Below are positions 36,263-44,461 of a stretch of DNA of 64,000 bases, piece after piece. This DNA comes from Acidimicrobiaceae bacterium (GTDB lineage Bacteria; Actinomycetota; Acidimicrobiia; Acidimicrobiales; Ilumatobacteraceae). The notes below the pieces were generated by a model. The model was not told the DNA's origin. It ran no database searches and saw only the letters and a list, made by a program, of their open reading frames with translations. The position numbers and the translations under genes were made by a program. Positions within the stretch are counted from its first letter, which is position 1, and each line of letters starts with the position of its first letter. The DNA is taken from NCBI GenBank assembly GCA_016722025.1, contig JADKGZ010000004.1, forward strand, positions 319,258 through 383,257. The letters are read 5' to 3'.

Positions 36263-37764
36263 GTGGTCGCCGTGATGGTGCTGGCGGTGCTGCTGTTGGT
36301 CACGCTGGTCGTCGGGGTCGTCGGGGCGGCCAGTCGCTCCGCGAGGAGGCGAACACGCGCCCGGCGCGTTCGGCCGATGTCGCCCGGCGCGACGCTGTCG
36401 CCGACAGAGCAAGCTCCCGTGCACGGAATCGTCACCGCGGATCACACGGCCACCACGCCGGCGAACGGCGCAGCCGCCAACCTGCGGGCCGCGCTCGACC
36501 GTTGGCGCACGGCCGGGCTGATCACCGACGCACAGGCCGCATCGATCGAGCAGCACGAGTTGACGTTGCTGCAAGCGGCTCGCCCAGTACCCGCACACGA
36601 CACCCGTCGCGGCATCCCGCTGGTGGCCGAGGCGCTCGGTTACCTGGGAGGCACGTTGGGCATCGTGGGCCTGACGCTGCTGGTGTCGCGGTACTGGCCC
36701 GACATGGCCACCGCCGGTCGACTCGGTCTCAGTGGAGGTGCCGCGGTGCTGCTGGCAGGCGCCGGCTACTCGGTGCACGAAGGCGCCGACCCTGCGTTCA
36801 CTCGTCTGCGCTGGTTCCTCTGGCTGGTCTCCAGTGCCGCCGGGGCCTTGTTCGCCGGTGTGCTGGCAACTCAGACCTTCGGAGCCGACGCGCCGGCGAC
36901 GATCGCACTCGCCTGCGCGACCCTGATCGCCGCACAGAACGCTGTCTTCTGGGCCGGCGCCCGGCGACCACTCCAGCAGCTGCTCACCTTGACCGCCTCG
37001 ATGGTCGCAGCTGGTGCGTTCGTCGCTCAGTTCGCCGGCTCCGTCACCGTGGGCACCGCGCTGTGGGCCGTTGGCGCAGGGCTGTTGACCTCGCGGCCGG
37101 CCTGCTCCACCGCACGACGTTCCCACCACTGACCGTCGGCGTCGGCGCGGCCACGATGATCGTCGGCACGGCGATGGCCGCCGAATCACTGCAAGGCCCC
37201 GGCTTCGTGATGATGGTGCTGACCGCACTCGGCCTGCTGACGCTCGCGTCGGTGCCGATCGACATCGGCGACCCGGCGGATCGCGTCGTGCTCACTGTCA
37301 TCGGCGCCGTCGGCAGCGCCCAAGCGCTGCCGATGACGATCGGCTACTTCGCCGAACACGCGGCAGTGGCCACAGGGTTGGTCGTGTGGTCGGTCGCTGG
37401 TGGCCTCGTGTTCGTCGCCAGCCGAAAGTTGGTCCGTTCGCCCATCGCCACGGAGATCATCGGTGGTGTGGCGCTGGTTGCCGGAGCGGCGATCACCGGG
37501 GTGCAATCGGTGGCGTTCGCCACGCTGTTCGGCAGCGCCACCGCCGCCGCCTTGATCGCACTCGGCACGCAGCCAGGGCGAGTGTTGCTGTCACTGTTCG
37601 GCTCGCTCGGTCTGCTGGTCAACGTGCCGTGGGCAATTCGCCACTTCTTCCCCGGCGAAGGTCGCGTGCCGCTGCTCATCCTGGCGTCCGGAGCGGTGAT
37701 CGTGCTCGTCGCCGTCTGGCTCGCTCGGATGAGTGGACGGTTGCGTCGCGAACTGCGGCACTGA
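36263..37764 (+). CDS. DUF2157-type polytopic membrane protein, frameshifted
   Basis: An inner-membrane protein of about 500 residues. An N-terminal hydrophobic segment is followed by the DUF2157-like motif LRAALDRWRTAGLITDAQAAS, then by a dozen or so membrane helices. The first frame breaks near 37090 (GAGLLTSRPAC); adding one C to ACCTCG gives GAGLLTLAAGLLHRTTF, which continues as helices in the second frame to the stop at 37764. Function is unknown for the family. Start is uncertain: GTG at 36263 or ATG at 36275. Confidence 0.72.
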
Positions 37765-37821
37765 TGCTCTGCGATGCTGCACTGAATCGGCGCCGGCGGG
37801 CCGGCCACGGCGCTCGGTAGG

Positions 37822-38937
37822 TCAGATCATCGCGGCATCGATGTCGATGCCGAAGTGCAACTTGCCAAGTGTTTCGTACAGGCGGGGGGCCACCATGATG
37901 TGCTGCGTGACCACATGGGCGTCGCGCAGGCAGCGCTGCAGCGGGCTGTGCTCGAAGATGGAGGTGCCGCCACCCAGCGTGTACGCCGTGTCGGCGGCCT
38001 TCACGCACGCCTCGGCGGCGTTGGCGCCGGCCAACCGCATGCGAGCGCGAGCCGCGACATCCACGCGACCCCCGGCAACGGCGGTGTCCCACGCCTGCGA
38101 CACCTCGTCGAGCAGGAACGCTCGCGCACTGCGCAGTGTGGCTTCCGCACGAGCCAGTTCGTTCTGCGCGACACCGGACTGGCTGATCGTGCGCGCGCTG
38201 AACTGCGGCCTCTTCTCCGTGCCCAGTTCGACGATCGCATTCAATGCGTGGCGGCCGATGCCGAGGCCGGCCGCGGCCACGCCGACTGCGAGCAGCGTCA
38301 TGTCGGGGAACGCGCCAAGTGGCGAATCGACCTGCGAACCGGTGACCTGCGGCTGAGTGGCCAGACCCTCCGGCATGAACACGTCGTCCACGTGGAAGTC
38401 GGTGCTGCCCGTGCCACGCAGGCCGGAGGTGTGCCACGTGTCGTCGAACACCACCTGATCGGGGGAGAACCACATCGACCCGCTGAACCCGTCGCCGGTG
38501 GCACCGCCGGTGATCCACTGGCAGTGCTGGGTACCGCTTCCCCACATCCACGCGCCGCTGACCCGGTACCCACCGTCGACCTTGGTTGCCGTGGCGTTGC
38601 GGGCGAACACTCCCCCGGTGAAGTTGGCGGGGTCGCCCCAGATCTGTCGTGCGTGGTCGGGCTCGACGTAGTGGCTGAGCAGCGAGGTGGTGGTCGCGAT
38701 CATCGTGCACCAACCGGCCGCGCCATCGGCGGTGGCGATGCGCTCGATCACCTGCAGGATCGTCGGCGGATCCACTTCCGGCCCGCCATAGGCGGCCGGC
38801 ACGCACAGTCGCTGCACGCCTTCGGCGCGCATGGCATCGACCACCGGCATCGGCAAGCGGCGCAGGCGCTCGCCATGCACGGCGTGTTCGGCGGCGACTG
38901 CAGCAACACGATCGGCGGCGGCCAGCCAATCGGTCAT
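37822..38937 (-). CDS. acyl-CoA dehydrogenase-fold flavin protein (HsaA/group D monooxygenase-like)
   Basis: A 371-residue protein. AAEHAVHGERLRRLPMPVVD and the mid-domain WMWGSGTQHCQWITGG correspond to the FMN/FAD-dependent hydroxylases of the HsaA/HpaB-like branch rather than to true acyl-CoA dehydrogenases, whose catalytic Glu is not evident. Such enzymes hydroxylate aromatics with flavin supplied by a reductase; no reductase gene lies next to it. Its ATG overlaps the stop of the acyl-CoA dehydrogenase gene by ATGA, fixing both ends. Confidence 0.82.
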   Translation of the reverse strand: MTDWLAAADRVAAVAAEHAVHGERLRRLPMPVVDAMRAEGVQRLCVPAAYGGPEVDPPTILQVIERIATADGAAGWCTMIATTTSLLSHYVEPDHARQIWGDPANFTGGVFARNATATKVDGGYRVSGAWMWGSGTQHCQWITGGATGDGFSGSMWFSPDQVVFDDTWHTSGLRGTGSTDFHVDDVFMPEGLATQPQVTGSQVDSPLGAFPDMTLLAVGVAAAGLGIGRHALNAIVELGTEKRPQFSARTISQSGVAQNELARAEATLRSARAFLLDEVSQAWDTAVAGGRVDVAARARMRLAGANAAEACVKAADTAYTLGGGTSIFEHSPLQRCLRDAHVVTQHIMVAPRLYETLGKLHFGIDIDAAMI

Positions 38938-40157
38938 GACCTGCCCACCACCCGCTGCGCCTCGGCCCAGCTGAGGCCCTTGCTGACGTCGGGTTCGCGA
39001 GGCAGGCCCAACACCCACTCGCCGATGATGTTGCGCTGCACGGCGAACGTGCCGCCGCCGATGGTGAGCGCCTGGCTGAACATGAAGCCGTCGTACCAAC
39101 CGGCATGCATCAGCCCGCCGTCGGGCTTCTCCGGCCCCAGGCTCTTCGTGTCGGTGCCGGGCACGAACGTCTCGCCGTCACCGCCGGCCAGCATGCCCGC
39201 CGCACCGATGTAATCGCGAGCGAGGCTCATCACGTGCTGCCCGTGCTCGTCGGCGAGCAGCTTGCGAATGCTCGCCTCCGGCCCCGGCTGCTGGCCCTTC
39301 AGCGTGGCGGTGAGCGTGCGCATGCGGATGAGGTCGAGCAGCATGTGCTCGATGTAGACGCCGGCGATCCGTTGGCGCATGTGCGGATCGGTGACCGGGC
39401 CCATGTCGCGGATGCTGTCGATCAACTCGACGGCGGTGGGGCCGTTCCCCCACAGCACACCCCCGGTGCTGAGCGACACGCGCTCGTTCCCCAGCGTGAC
39501 CTTGGCGAGACGCCAGCCATCGTTGAGATCGCCCACCAGGTTCTCGGCGGGAATGCGCACATCGGTGAAGAAGACCTCGTTGAAGGTGTGGCCGCCGGTC
39601 ATCTCGGTGATCGGACGGATCTCGATGCCAGGCAGATCCATCGGGCACACGAAGTAGCTGACGCCCTTGTGCTTGGGCAGGTCGGGGTCGGTGCGCGCGA
39701 TGAGGATGCCGTACTTCGCGTACTGGGCGCCGCTGGTCCAGATCTTCTGGCCGTTGACCACGAACTCGTCACCATCGCGCACTGCTCTGGTACCCAGGTT
39801 GGCCAGGTCGCTACCGGCGCCGGGCTCGCTGAACAGCTGGCACCAGAACTCCTCGCCCGACAGCAGCGGGAACAGGTAGCGCGCGTGCTGCTCGGGCGTG
39901 CCGGCGAACAGCAACGTCGGCCCCGCCCAACCGATGCCGATCGGGTTGGTGGGGCGACGCACCTTGGCCCGGTGCAGTTCGTCGTCGATGATCAGCTGGT
40001 GGATCGCATCGGCCCCCAGGCCCCACGGCGCGGGCCAGTGGGGGGCCACGTACCCGGCCTCTGCGAGCTGCCGCCCGGTGGGGTCGGGGTTGGCGGCAAG
40101 CCATTCGCGGATCGCAAGTCGGCGCGGGTCGTCCTCGGCGGGCAGCTGGAAGTCCAT
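38934..40157 (-). CDS. acyl-CoA dehydrogenase
   Basis: A 407-residue FAD enzyme introducing an alpha,beta double bond into acyl-CoA. CQLFSEPGAGSDLANL is the FAD/substrate signature, QKIWTSGAQYAKYGILIART the central beta-domain motif, and the C-terminal helical domain ends GGGTFAVQRNIIGEWVLGLP. It belongs to the large actinobacterial family used for steroid and branched acyl chains, where heteromeric complexes are common. TAGGGT lies nine bases before the ATG. It is cotranscribed with the monooxygenase-like gene and lies 37 bases after the ArsR gene. Confidence 0.92.
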   Translation of the reverse strand: MDFQLPAEDDPRRLAIREWLAANPDPTGRQLAEAGYVAPHWPAPWGLGADAIHQLIIDDELHRAKVRRPTNPIGIGWAGPTLLFAGTPEQHARYLFPLLSGEEFWCQLFSEPGAGSDLANLGTRAVRDGDEFVVNGQKIWTSGAQYAKYGILIARTDPDLPKHKGVSYFVCPMDLPGIEIRPITEMTGGHTFNEVFFTDVRIPAENLVGDLNDGWRLAKVTLGNERVSLSTGGVLWGNGPTAVELIDSIRDMGPVTDPHMRQRIAGVYIEHMLLDLIRMRTLTATLKGQQPGPEASIRKLLADEHGQHVMSLARDYIGAAGMLAGGDGETFVPGTDTKSLGPEKPDGGLMHAGWYDGFMFSQALTIGGGTFAVQRNIIGEWVLGLPREPDVSKGLSWAEAQRVVGRS

Positions 40158-40166
40158 ACGCCCGCG

Positions 40167-40172
40167 ACCCTA
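40167..40172 (-). promoter_or_regulatory. -10 hexamer TAGGGT
   Basis: Nine bases before the acyl-CoA dehydrogenase ATG at 40157, so this gene may also have its own promoter besides read-through from the ArsR gene. Confidence 0.35.
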
Positions 40173-40194
40173 TTCGCCCCTCGCGAGCGCCTCG

Positions 40195-40542
40195 TCATCG
40201 ACGATTGCGTGTGGGCTGGTTTCGACCACGCAGACGATCGATGCGGCGGTCCCACGAGCCTCCGGCGTCGAGCAACCACCCGACGGCGGAGGCGAGACGC
40301 TCGGGCGTCGCCCGGTAGCGCACCTCGCGACCCACGCGCTCGGGCGTCGCCAGACCGGCCGCCTCCAACGCCTGCAGATGCTTCACCACGGCCTGGCGGC
40401 TGCACGCCAACGGCTCGGCCAACACGGTCGCGGTGGCCGGACCATTGGCCAGCAGGCGCTGCAGCAGTTGACGCCGCGTCGGGTCGGCCAGTGCGCCGAA
40501 CAACACGTCCAGCGCATCGCCCGCGACCGGCTCGGCACTCAC
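40195..40542 (-). CDS. ArsR-family winged-helix regulator
   Basis: A 115-residue DNA-binding protein. LFGALADPTRRQLLQRL and SRQAVVKHLQALEAAGL (recognition helix), followed by the wing RVGREVRYRATPE, are typical of ArsR proteins that lack metal-binding Cys. Pairing with an SRPBCC protein is a common arrangement for this non-metal group. The GTG start overlaps the stop of the SRPBCC gene (GTGA). I infer that it binds the two palindromes at 40989-41006 and 41035-41052 and so controls its own gene and clpP. Confidence 0.88.
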   Translation of the reverse strand: MSAEPVAGDALDVLFGALADPTRRQLLQRLLANGPATATVLAEPLACSRQAVVKHLQALEAAGLATPERVGREVRYRATPERLASAVGWLLDAGGSWDRRIDRLRGRNQPTRNRR

Positions 40543-40955
40543 ACCCGTGCGCGGGCGTGCACCGACAGTGCCAGCAGGCAGGCGCGCACCTCCCACATCG
40601 ACTGCTGCGTGCTGCGCGCGAACGCGAGCGGTTGCAGCGGTCGTTCGACGATGTGCACACGGCAGCCACCGCCGGGAAGGCCGACGAGCCCGATGACCAC
40701 CTCGGAGACCGACGAAGGATCGTCATGCTCCCACCAGTGGAACGTGAGCGATCGCTCCGGTTCCACCTGCACGACACGCACGTGGCGGTGCACGGTGTCG
40801 TCGACGACCTCGCCGACCCCACCGACCTCGATCTCGATCGCAGCATCGTCGACGAGCCACTGCCGCCAGCCGTCGGCCGTGGCGACGAGCTCCCACAACT
40901 CTGCTGCCGACCCCTCGAGCTCGATCTCGCGCTCGACGCACACGTCATCGTTCAT
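40539..40955 (-). CDS. SRPBCC (AHSA1-like) domain protein
   Basis: A 138-residue ligand-binding helix-grip protein. VEREIELEGSAAELWELVA at the N-terminus and SLTFHWWEHDDPSSVSEVV are typical of the AHSA1/START-related family. It is the first gene of a leftward run (SRPBCC, ArsR, acyl-CoA dehydrogenase, monooxygenase-like). The pocket might sense a hydrophobic effector for the ArsR partner; that is inference. TAGGTT lies eight bases before the ATG, so the message may begin at the start codon. Confidence 0.85.
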   Translation of the reverse strand: MNDDVCVEREIELEGSAAELWELVATADGWRQWLVDDAAIEIEVGGVGEVVDDTVHRHVRVVQVEPERSLTFHWWEHDDPSSVSEVVIGLVGLPGGGCRVHIVERPLQPLAFARSTQQSMWEVRACLLALSVHARARV

Positions 40956-40963
40956 GGCGCAGG

Positions 40964-40993
40964 AACCTATCGCACTCGCCGCCTCACGTGCAA
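40964..40993 (-). promoter_or_regulatory. promoter of the SRPBCC-arsR run
   Basis: Minus-strand TTGCAC (40993-40988), an 18-base spacer and TAGGTT (40969-40964). The -35 overlaps the first palindrome, and the -10 is placed for a leaderless message from 40955. Confidence 0.55.
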
Positions 40994-41006
40994 CCCATCA
41001 GTTGCA
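40989..41006. promoter_or_regulatory. operator 1 (imperfect palindrome)
   Basis: TGCAACCCATCAGTTGCA, a dyad with one mismatch. It overlaps the -35 elements of both divergent promoters. Confidence 0.65.
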
Positions 41007-41030
41007 TCTGAGTCGCGCTCGACGTATCGT
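41002..41030 (+). promoter_or_regulatory. promoter of clpP
   Basis: TTGCAT (41002-41007), a 17-base spacer and TATCGT (41025-41030). Transcription would start near 41037, inside operator 2. Confidence 0.55.
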
Positions 41031-41034
41031 CATC

Positions 41035-41052
41035 TGCAACTCATCAGTTGCA
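41035..41052. promoter_or_regulatory. operator 2 (perfect palindrome)
   Basis: TGCAACTCATCAGTTGCA has perfect 7-base arms around CATC. It is 46 bases from operator 1, differing from it by one base, and covers the expected clpP transcription start. Confidence 0.7.
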
Positions 41053-41065
41053 CAAGGGAGCCCGC

Positions 41066-41695
41066 ATGTTGATCCCCACCGTCATCGAGACCACGAACCG
41101 CGGCGAGCGGGCGTACGACATCTACTCACGGTTGCTCGTCAACCGCATCGTCTTCCTCGGCACCGCCATCGACGACCAGGTGACCAACCTCGTCATCGCG
41201 CAACTGCTGCACCTGGAGAGCGAGGACGCCGACAAGGACATCTCGATCTACATCAACAGCCCAGGCGGCGACATGACCGGTCTGTTCGCGATCTACGACA
41301 CGATGCAGTTCATCACGCCCGATGTCTCCACCATCTGCGTCGGTCAAGCCGCGTCGGCCGCCGCCGTGCTGCTGGCCGCCGGAACACCCGGCAAGCGCTT
41401 CGCGCTTCCCAACGCGCGAGTGCTCATCCATCAGCCGCACGGCGGGGCGCAAGGGCAATCCACCGACATGGAGCTGGCGGTCGCCGAGATGGTGGAGATG
41501 CGACGCCGCATGGTCGACATCCTCCAGGCGGGCACCGGCCAGACCAGGGAGCGCATCATCGCCGACATCGACCGCGACTACATCGTGCGCGGCGACCAAG
41601 CCGTCGGCTACGGGTTGGTCGACCACATCATCGAGCGCCGAGTGCTGCCCGACACCGCCCTGCCGGCGGCCATCGAGGCCGCTCCAGCAGCCTGA
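41066..41695 (+). CDS. clpP: ATP-dependent Clp protease proteolytic subunit (ClpP paralogue)
   Basis: A 209-residue ClpP. The serine nucleophile is in GQAASAAAVLLAAG (AAA replaces the more usual MGA after Ser), the His in RVLIHQPHGGA and the Asp in DIDRDYIVRGDQA; the motif YINSPGGDMTGLFAIYDTM forms the handle. The N-terminus MLIPTVIETTNRGERAYDIYSR is normal, with AAGGGAG five bases before the ATG, which excludes the ATG six codons upstream. No clpX, tig or second clpP is adjacent, so this is probably an extra copy under specific (ArsR) control rather than the housekeeping pair. An acyl-CoA ligase gene follows by 42 bases. Confidence 0.93.
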   Translation: MLIPTVIETTNRGERAYDIYSRLLVNRIVFLGTAIDDQVTNLVIAQLLHLESEDADKDISIYINSPGGDMTGLFAIYDTMQFITPDVSTICVGQAASAAAVLLAAGTPGKRFALPNARVLIHQPHGGAQGQSTDMELAVAEMVEMRRRMVDILQAGTGQTRERIIADIDRDYIVRGDQAVGYGLVDHIIERRVLPDTALPAAIEAAPAA

Positions 41696-41724
41696 CGGCT
41701 TCCCTCGCCGGGCCGGCCGGCAAC

Positions 41725-41730
41725 TACGGT
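41725..41730 (+). promoter_or_regulatory. -10 hexamer TACGGT
   Basis: Seven bases before the acyl-CoA ligase ATG at 41738. Confidence 0.5.
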
Positions 41731-41737
41731 CAGCGCC

Positions 41738-43360
41738 ATGACCACTGGCTGGAACCTTGCCGACATCTGGGAACGCAACGCCGACCGCTTTCCCGATGCT
41801 GTCGCACAGATCCAGGGCGAGCGCACATACACGTGGGCACAGTTCGACCGCCGCGCCGACGGCATCGCGCACACGCTGCTGCACGGCGGCGCCCAGCAGC
41901 AGGACAAGGTCGCCCACTACCTGTACAACAGCCCCGAGTACCTGGAGAGCATGTTCGGGATGTACAAGGCGGCCCTCGTGCCGGTGAACACCAACTACCG
42001 CTACACCGACGACGAGCTCACCTATCTGTGGGAGAACTCGGATGCGGTGGCAGTGGTCTTCCACGGCACCTTCACGTCGCGCTGCGAGCACATGCGGGCC
42101 CGCGTGCCGAAGGTGCACACCTGGATCTGGGTCGACGACGGCACCGAGCCCTGCCCCGACTGGGCGATCGACTACGAGACCGCTGCTGCCAGTGCCAGCG
42201 AGACCGGCCGCGTCAGCGCTGCCTGGGGTCGCAGCGCCGACGATCTCTACATCCTCTACACCGGCGGCACCACCGGCATGCCGAAGGGCGTGATGTGGCG
42301 ACAGGACGACATGGTCGGCAGCCTCGACGCACCGTCCAGGCACCCGCTGCCCACCGCGCCCGGCTGGGCGGAGTTCGATGCCCGGATGAGCAAGCCCGGG
42401 CCCCGCAACCTGCCGGCGGCACCGCTGATGCACGGCACCGGCGCCTTCAACGCGATGTGGAACCTGGTGCTGGCCGGCTCGGTGGTCACGCTCCCCGGTC
42501 GCCACTTCGACCCTGTGGAACTGCTCGACACCATCCAGCACCAGCGTGTGAACAGCATCTCCATCGTCGGCGACGCGTTCGCCAAGCCGATCCTGAAGGC
42601 GCTCGACGCCGAACCCGATCGCTGGGACATCTCGTCACTGCGTGTCATCGTCAGCAGCGGCGTCATCTGGGCGGCCGAGACCAAGGCCGGCCTGCTGCGC
42701 CACAACGCCCGCCTCATCATGATCGACAGCCTGGGCAGCAGCGAGGCCATCGGCATGGCCAGCAACACGACCACCGCCGACAGCACCAGCAGCGGCACGG
42801 CCAAGTTCGCACTCGGGCCGAACACGAAGGTGCTCACCGAGGACGGCCGGGAGGTGTTGCCCGGCAGCGGCGACCGCGGTCGCGTCGCGCTCAAGGGCCG
42901 TACACCGGTGGGTTACTACAAGGACGAGGCGAAGACCGCGGCAACGTTCATGGTGCACGACGGTGTGCGCTGGAGCATTCCCGGCGACTGGGCCGAGGTA
43001 GAAGCCGACGGCACGCTGAAGCTGTACGGCCGTGGCAGCCAGTGCATCAACACCGGCGGCGAGAAGGTGTACCCGGAAGAGGTGGAGGAGGCACTGAAGA
43101 CCCACCCGACGGTGAACGATGCGGCCGTGGTCGGCGTGCCCGACGATCGCTTCGGTGAGGCCATCACCGCCCTCGTCGAGCCGCACGCCGGCGACACCAT
43201 CGACGAGGCCGCACTCATCGCTCACGTGCGGGTGCACCTCGCTGCCTTCAAGTCACCCAAGCGAGTCCTGTCGATCGACAGCATCGGCCGCGCCGCCAAC
43301 GGCAAGCTGAACTACACCGCACTGAAGGAAGAAGCCCTCCGCCGCCTCCGCGAGCAGTGA
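41738..43360 (+). CDS. acyl-CoA synthetase (AMP-forming, FadD-like)
   Basis: A 540-residue acid-CoA ligase distinct from the one at 30746. The P-loop is LYTGGTTGMPKGVMW, A5 DSLGSSEAIG (a non-standard form seen in the steroid-acid ligases such as FadD19-like proteins), A8 GRGSQCINTGGEKVYPEEVE, and the A10 Lys lies in AANGKLNYTALK. The likeness to steroid side-chain ligases is from motif style only. It may be read through from clpP but also has its own leaderless-type hexamer. Confidence 0.93.
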   Translation: MTTGWNLADIWERNADRFPDAVAQIQGERTYTWAQFDRRADGIAHTLLHGGAQQQDKVAHYLYNSPEYLESMFGMYKAALVPVNTNYRYTDDELTYLWENSDAVAVVFHGTFTSRCEHMRARVPKVHTWIWVDDGTEPCPDWAIDYETAAASASETGRVSAAWGRSADDLYILYTGGTTGMPKGVMWRQDDMVGSLDAPSRHPLPTAPGWAEFDARMSKPGPRNLPAAPLMHGTGAFNAMWNLVLAGSVVTLPGRHFDPVELLDTIQHQRVNSISIVGDAFAKPILKALDAEPDRWDISSLRVIVSSGVIWAAETKAGLLRHNARLIMIDSLGSSEAIGMASNTTTADSTSSGTAKFALGPNTKVLTEDGREVLPGSGDRGRVALKGRTPVGYYKDEAKTAATFMVHDGVRWSIPGDWAEVEADGTLKLYGRGSQCINTGGEKVYPEEVEEALKTHPTVNDAAVVGVPDDRFGEAITALVEPHAGDTIDEAALIAHVRVHLAAFKSPKRVLSIDSIGRAANGKLNYTALKEEALRRLREQ

Positions 43361-43378
43361 CCGAGCCCCACCCTCGCG

Positions 43379-43435
43379 TTACGTAAAGGCTGTCGGCCGT
43401 CTACCTGTGGTTCCCCCGCTGAACGTTTTACGTAA
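43379..43435. promoter_or_regulatory. pair of TTACGTAA palindromes
   Basis: TTACGTAA occurs at 43379-43386 and 43428-43435, each followed by AG, 49 bases apart, in the 104-base gap before the SDR gene. An AT-rich perfect dyad repeated in such GC-rich DNA suggests an operator pair for a regulator encoded elsewhere. Confidence 0.5.
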
Positions 43436-43464
43436 AGCGGAGGTGGATGGGTAGGTTCGGTGGG

Positions 43465-44367
43465 ATGAGCGCAGACAACATGGGTTACGACGGCAAGGTA
43501 GTCATCATCACCGGTGCGGGTGGCGGGCTCGGACGGCAGCACGCGCTGCTGCTCGCCAGCCGTGGCGCGTTGGTGGTCATCAACGATCTCGGTGGCGCCA
43601 TCGACGGCAGCGGCAGCGACAAGGGTGCGGCAGAGCACGTGGTCGACGAGATCAAGGCCGCCGGTGGCGAAGCCGTCGCCGACACCAACTCGGTCGCGAC
43701 GCCCGAGGGCGGCGCGGCCATCGTGCAGACCGCGCTCGACGCCTACGGCAAGGTCGATGTGGTCATCAACAACGCCGGCATCCTGCGCGACAAGTCGTTC
43801 CACAACATGACGCCCGACCTGCTCAACCCGGTCCTCGACGTGCACTTGAAGGGAGCGTTCTACGTCACCCAGCCGGCATGGGTGGTCATGCGCGAGCAGG
43901 GCTACGGCCGCATCATCAGCACGTCCAGCGCCGCCGGCATGTTCGGCAACTTCGGCCAGACCAACTACGGCGCCGCCAAGATGGGCCTGGTCGGCTTCAC
44001 CCGCGTGCTGGCCGCCGAGGGCGCCAAGTACAACATCAAGGCCAACGCCATCGCCCCGCTGGCCCTCACTCGCATGACCGAGAACCTGATGGGTGGCGCC
44101 TTCGGCGACAAGCTGGCGCCCGGCCTGGTCTCACCGCTGGTGGCCTTCCTGGCGCACGAGGACTGCCCCGTGAGCGGCCAGCTGTTCAGCGTGGGTGGCG
44201 GCCGAGTTGCACACGTGTTCATCGCCGAGACGCAGGGCTACTTCAAGGAAGACCTCGCCCTGGAAGACGTGCGCGACAACTGGGAGACCATCATCGATCG
44301 CGATGGCTTCGGTGTGCCGGGCAACCTCGCCGAGGAGACGGCGATGTTCCTTCCCTTCTTCAAGTAG
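43465..44367 (+). CDS. SDR-family 3-hydroxyacyl-CoA dehydrogenase-like protein (17-beta-HSD4 type)
   Basis: A 300-residue SDR close in layout to the dehydrogenase part of peroxisomal multifunctional enzyme type 2. The cofactor loop is ITGAGGGLGRQHALLLA, followed by VVINDLGGAIDGSGS (the insertion typical of this branch), NNAGILRDKSFHNMTPD, catalytic Ser in STSSAAGMFGN and YGAAKMGLVGF. It probably oxidises 3-hydroxyacyl-CoA esters. Start is uncertain: ATG 43465 or 43447; neither has a well-spaced ribosome site. It heads a rightward run with an acyl-CoA dehydrogenase, a LapA-like protein and a hydrolase. Confidence 0.9.
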   Translation: MSADNMGYDGKVVIITGAGGGLGRQHALLLASRGALVVINDLGGAIDGSGSDKGAAEHVVDEIKAAGGEAVADTNSVATPEGGAAIVQTALDAYGKVDVVINNAGILRDKSFHNMTPDLLNPVLDVHLKGAFYVTQPAWVVMREQGYGRIISTSSAAGMFGNFGQTNYGAAKMGLVGFTRVLAAEGAKYNIKANAIAPLALTRMTENLMGGAFGDKLAPGLVSPLVAFLAHEDCPVSGQLFSVGGGRVAHVFIAETQGYFKEDLALEDVRDNWETIIDRDGFGVPGNLAEETAMFLPFFK

Positions 44368-44449
44368 GTCCCTGAACGGGAGCCGGCGTTCGACCGGCGA
44401 GCACACGGGTTCGGAACGTTCCGGCCCCAGCAACCCGGCGGGCGGGCAC

Positions 44450-44455
44450 TACGGT
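44450..44455 (+). promoter_or_regulatory. -10 hexamer TACGGT
   Basis: Six bases before GTG 44462 and nine before ATG 44465 of the acyl-CoA dehydrogenase gene. Confidence 0.45.
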
Positions 44456-44461
44456 CCGCAG

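Noticed and set aside
39898..43158. A 1086-codon plus-strand frame spanning the acyl-CoA dehydrogenase, ArsR, clpP and ligase genes
   Set aside because: It crosses four well-supported genes in the wrong frame or strand and has shuffled low-complexity composition.
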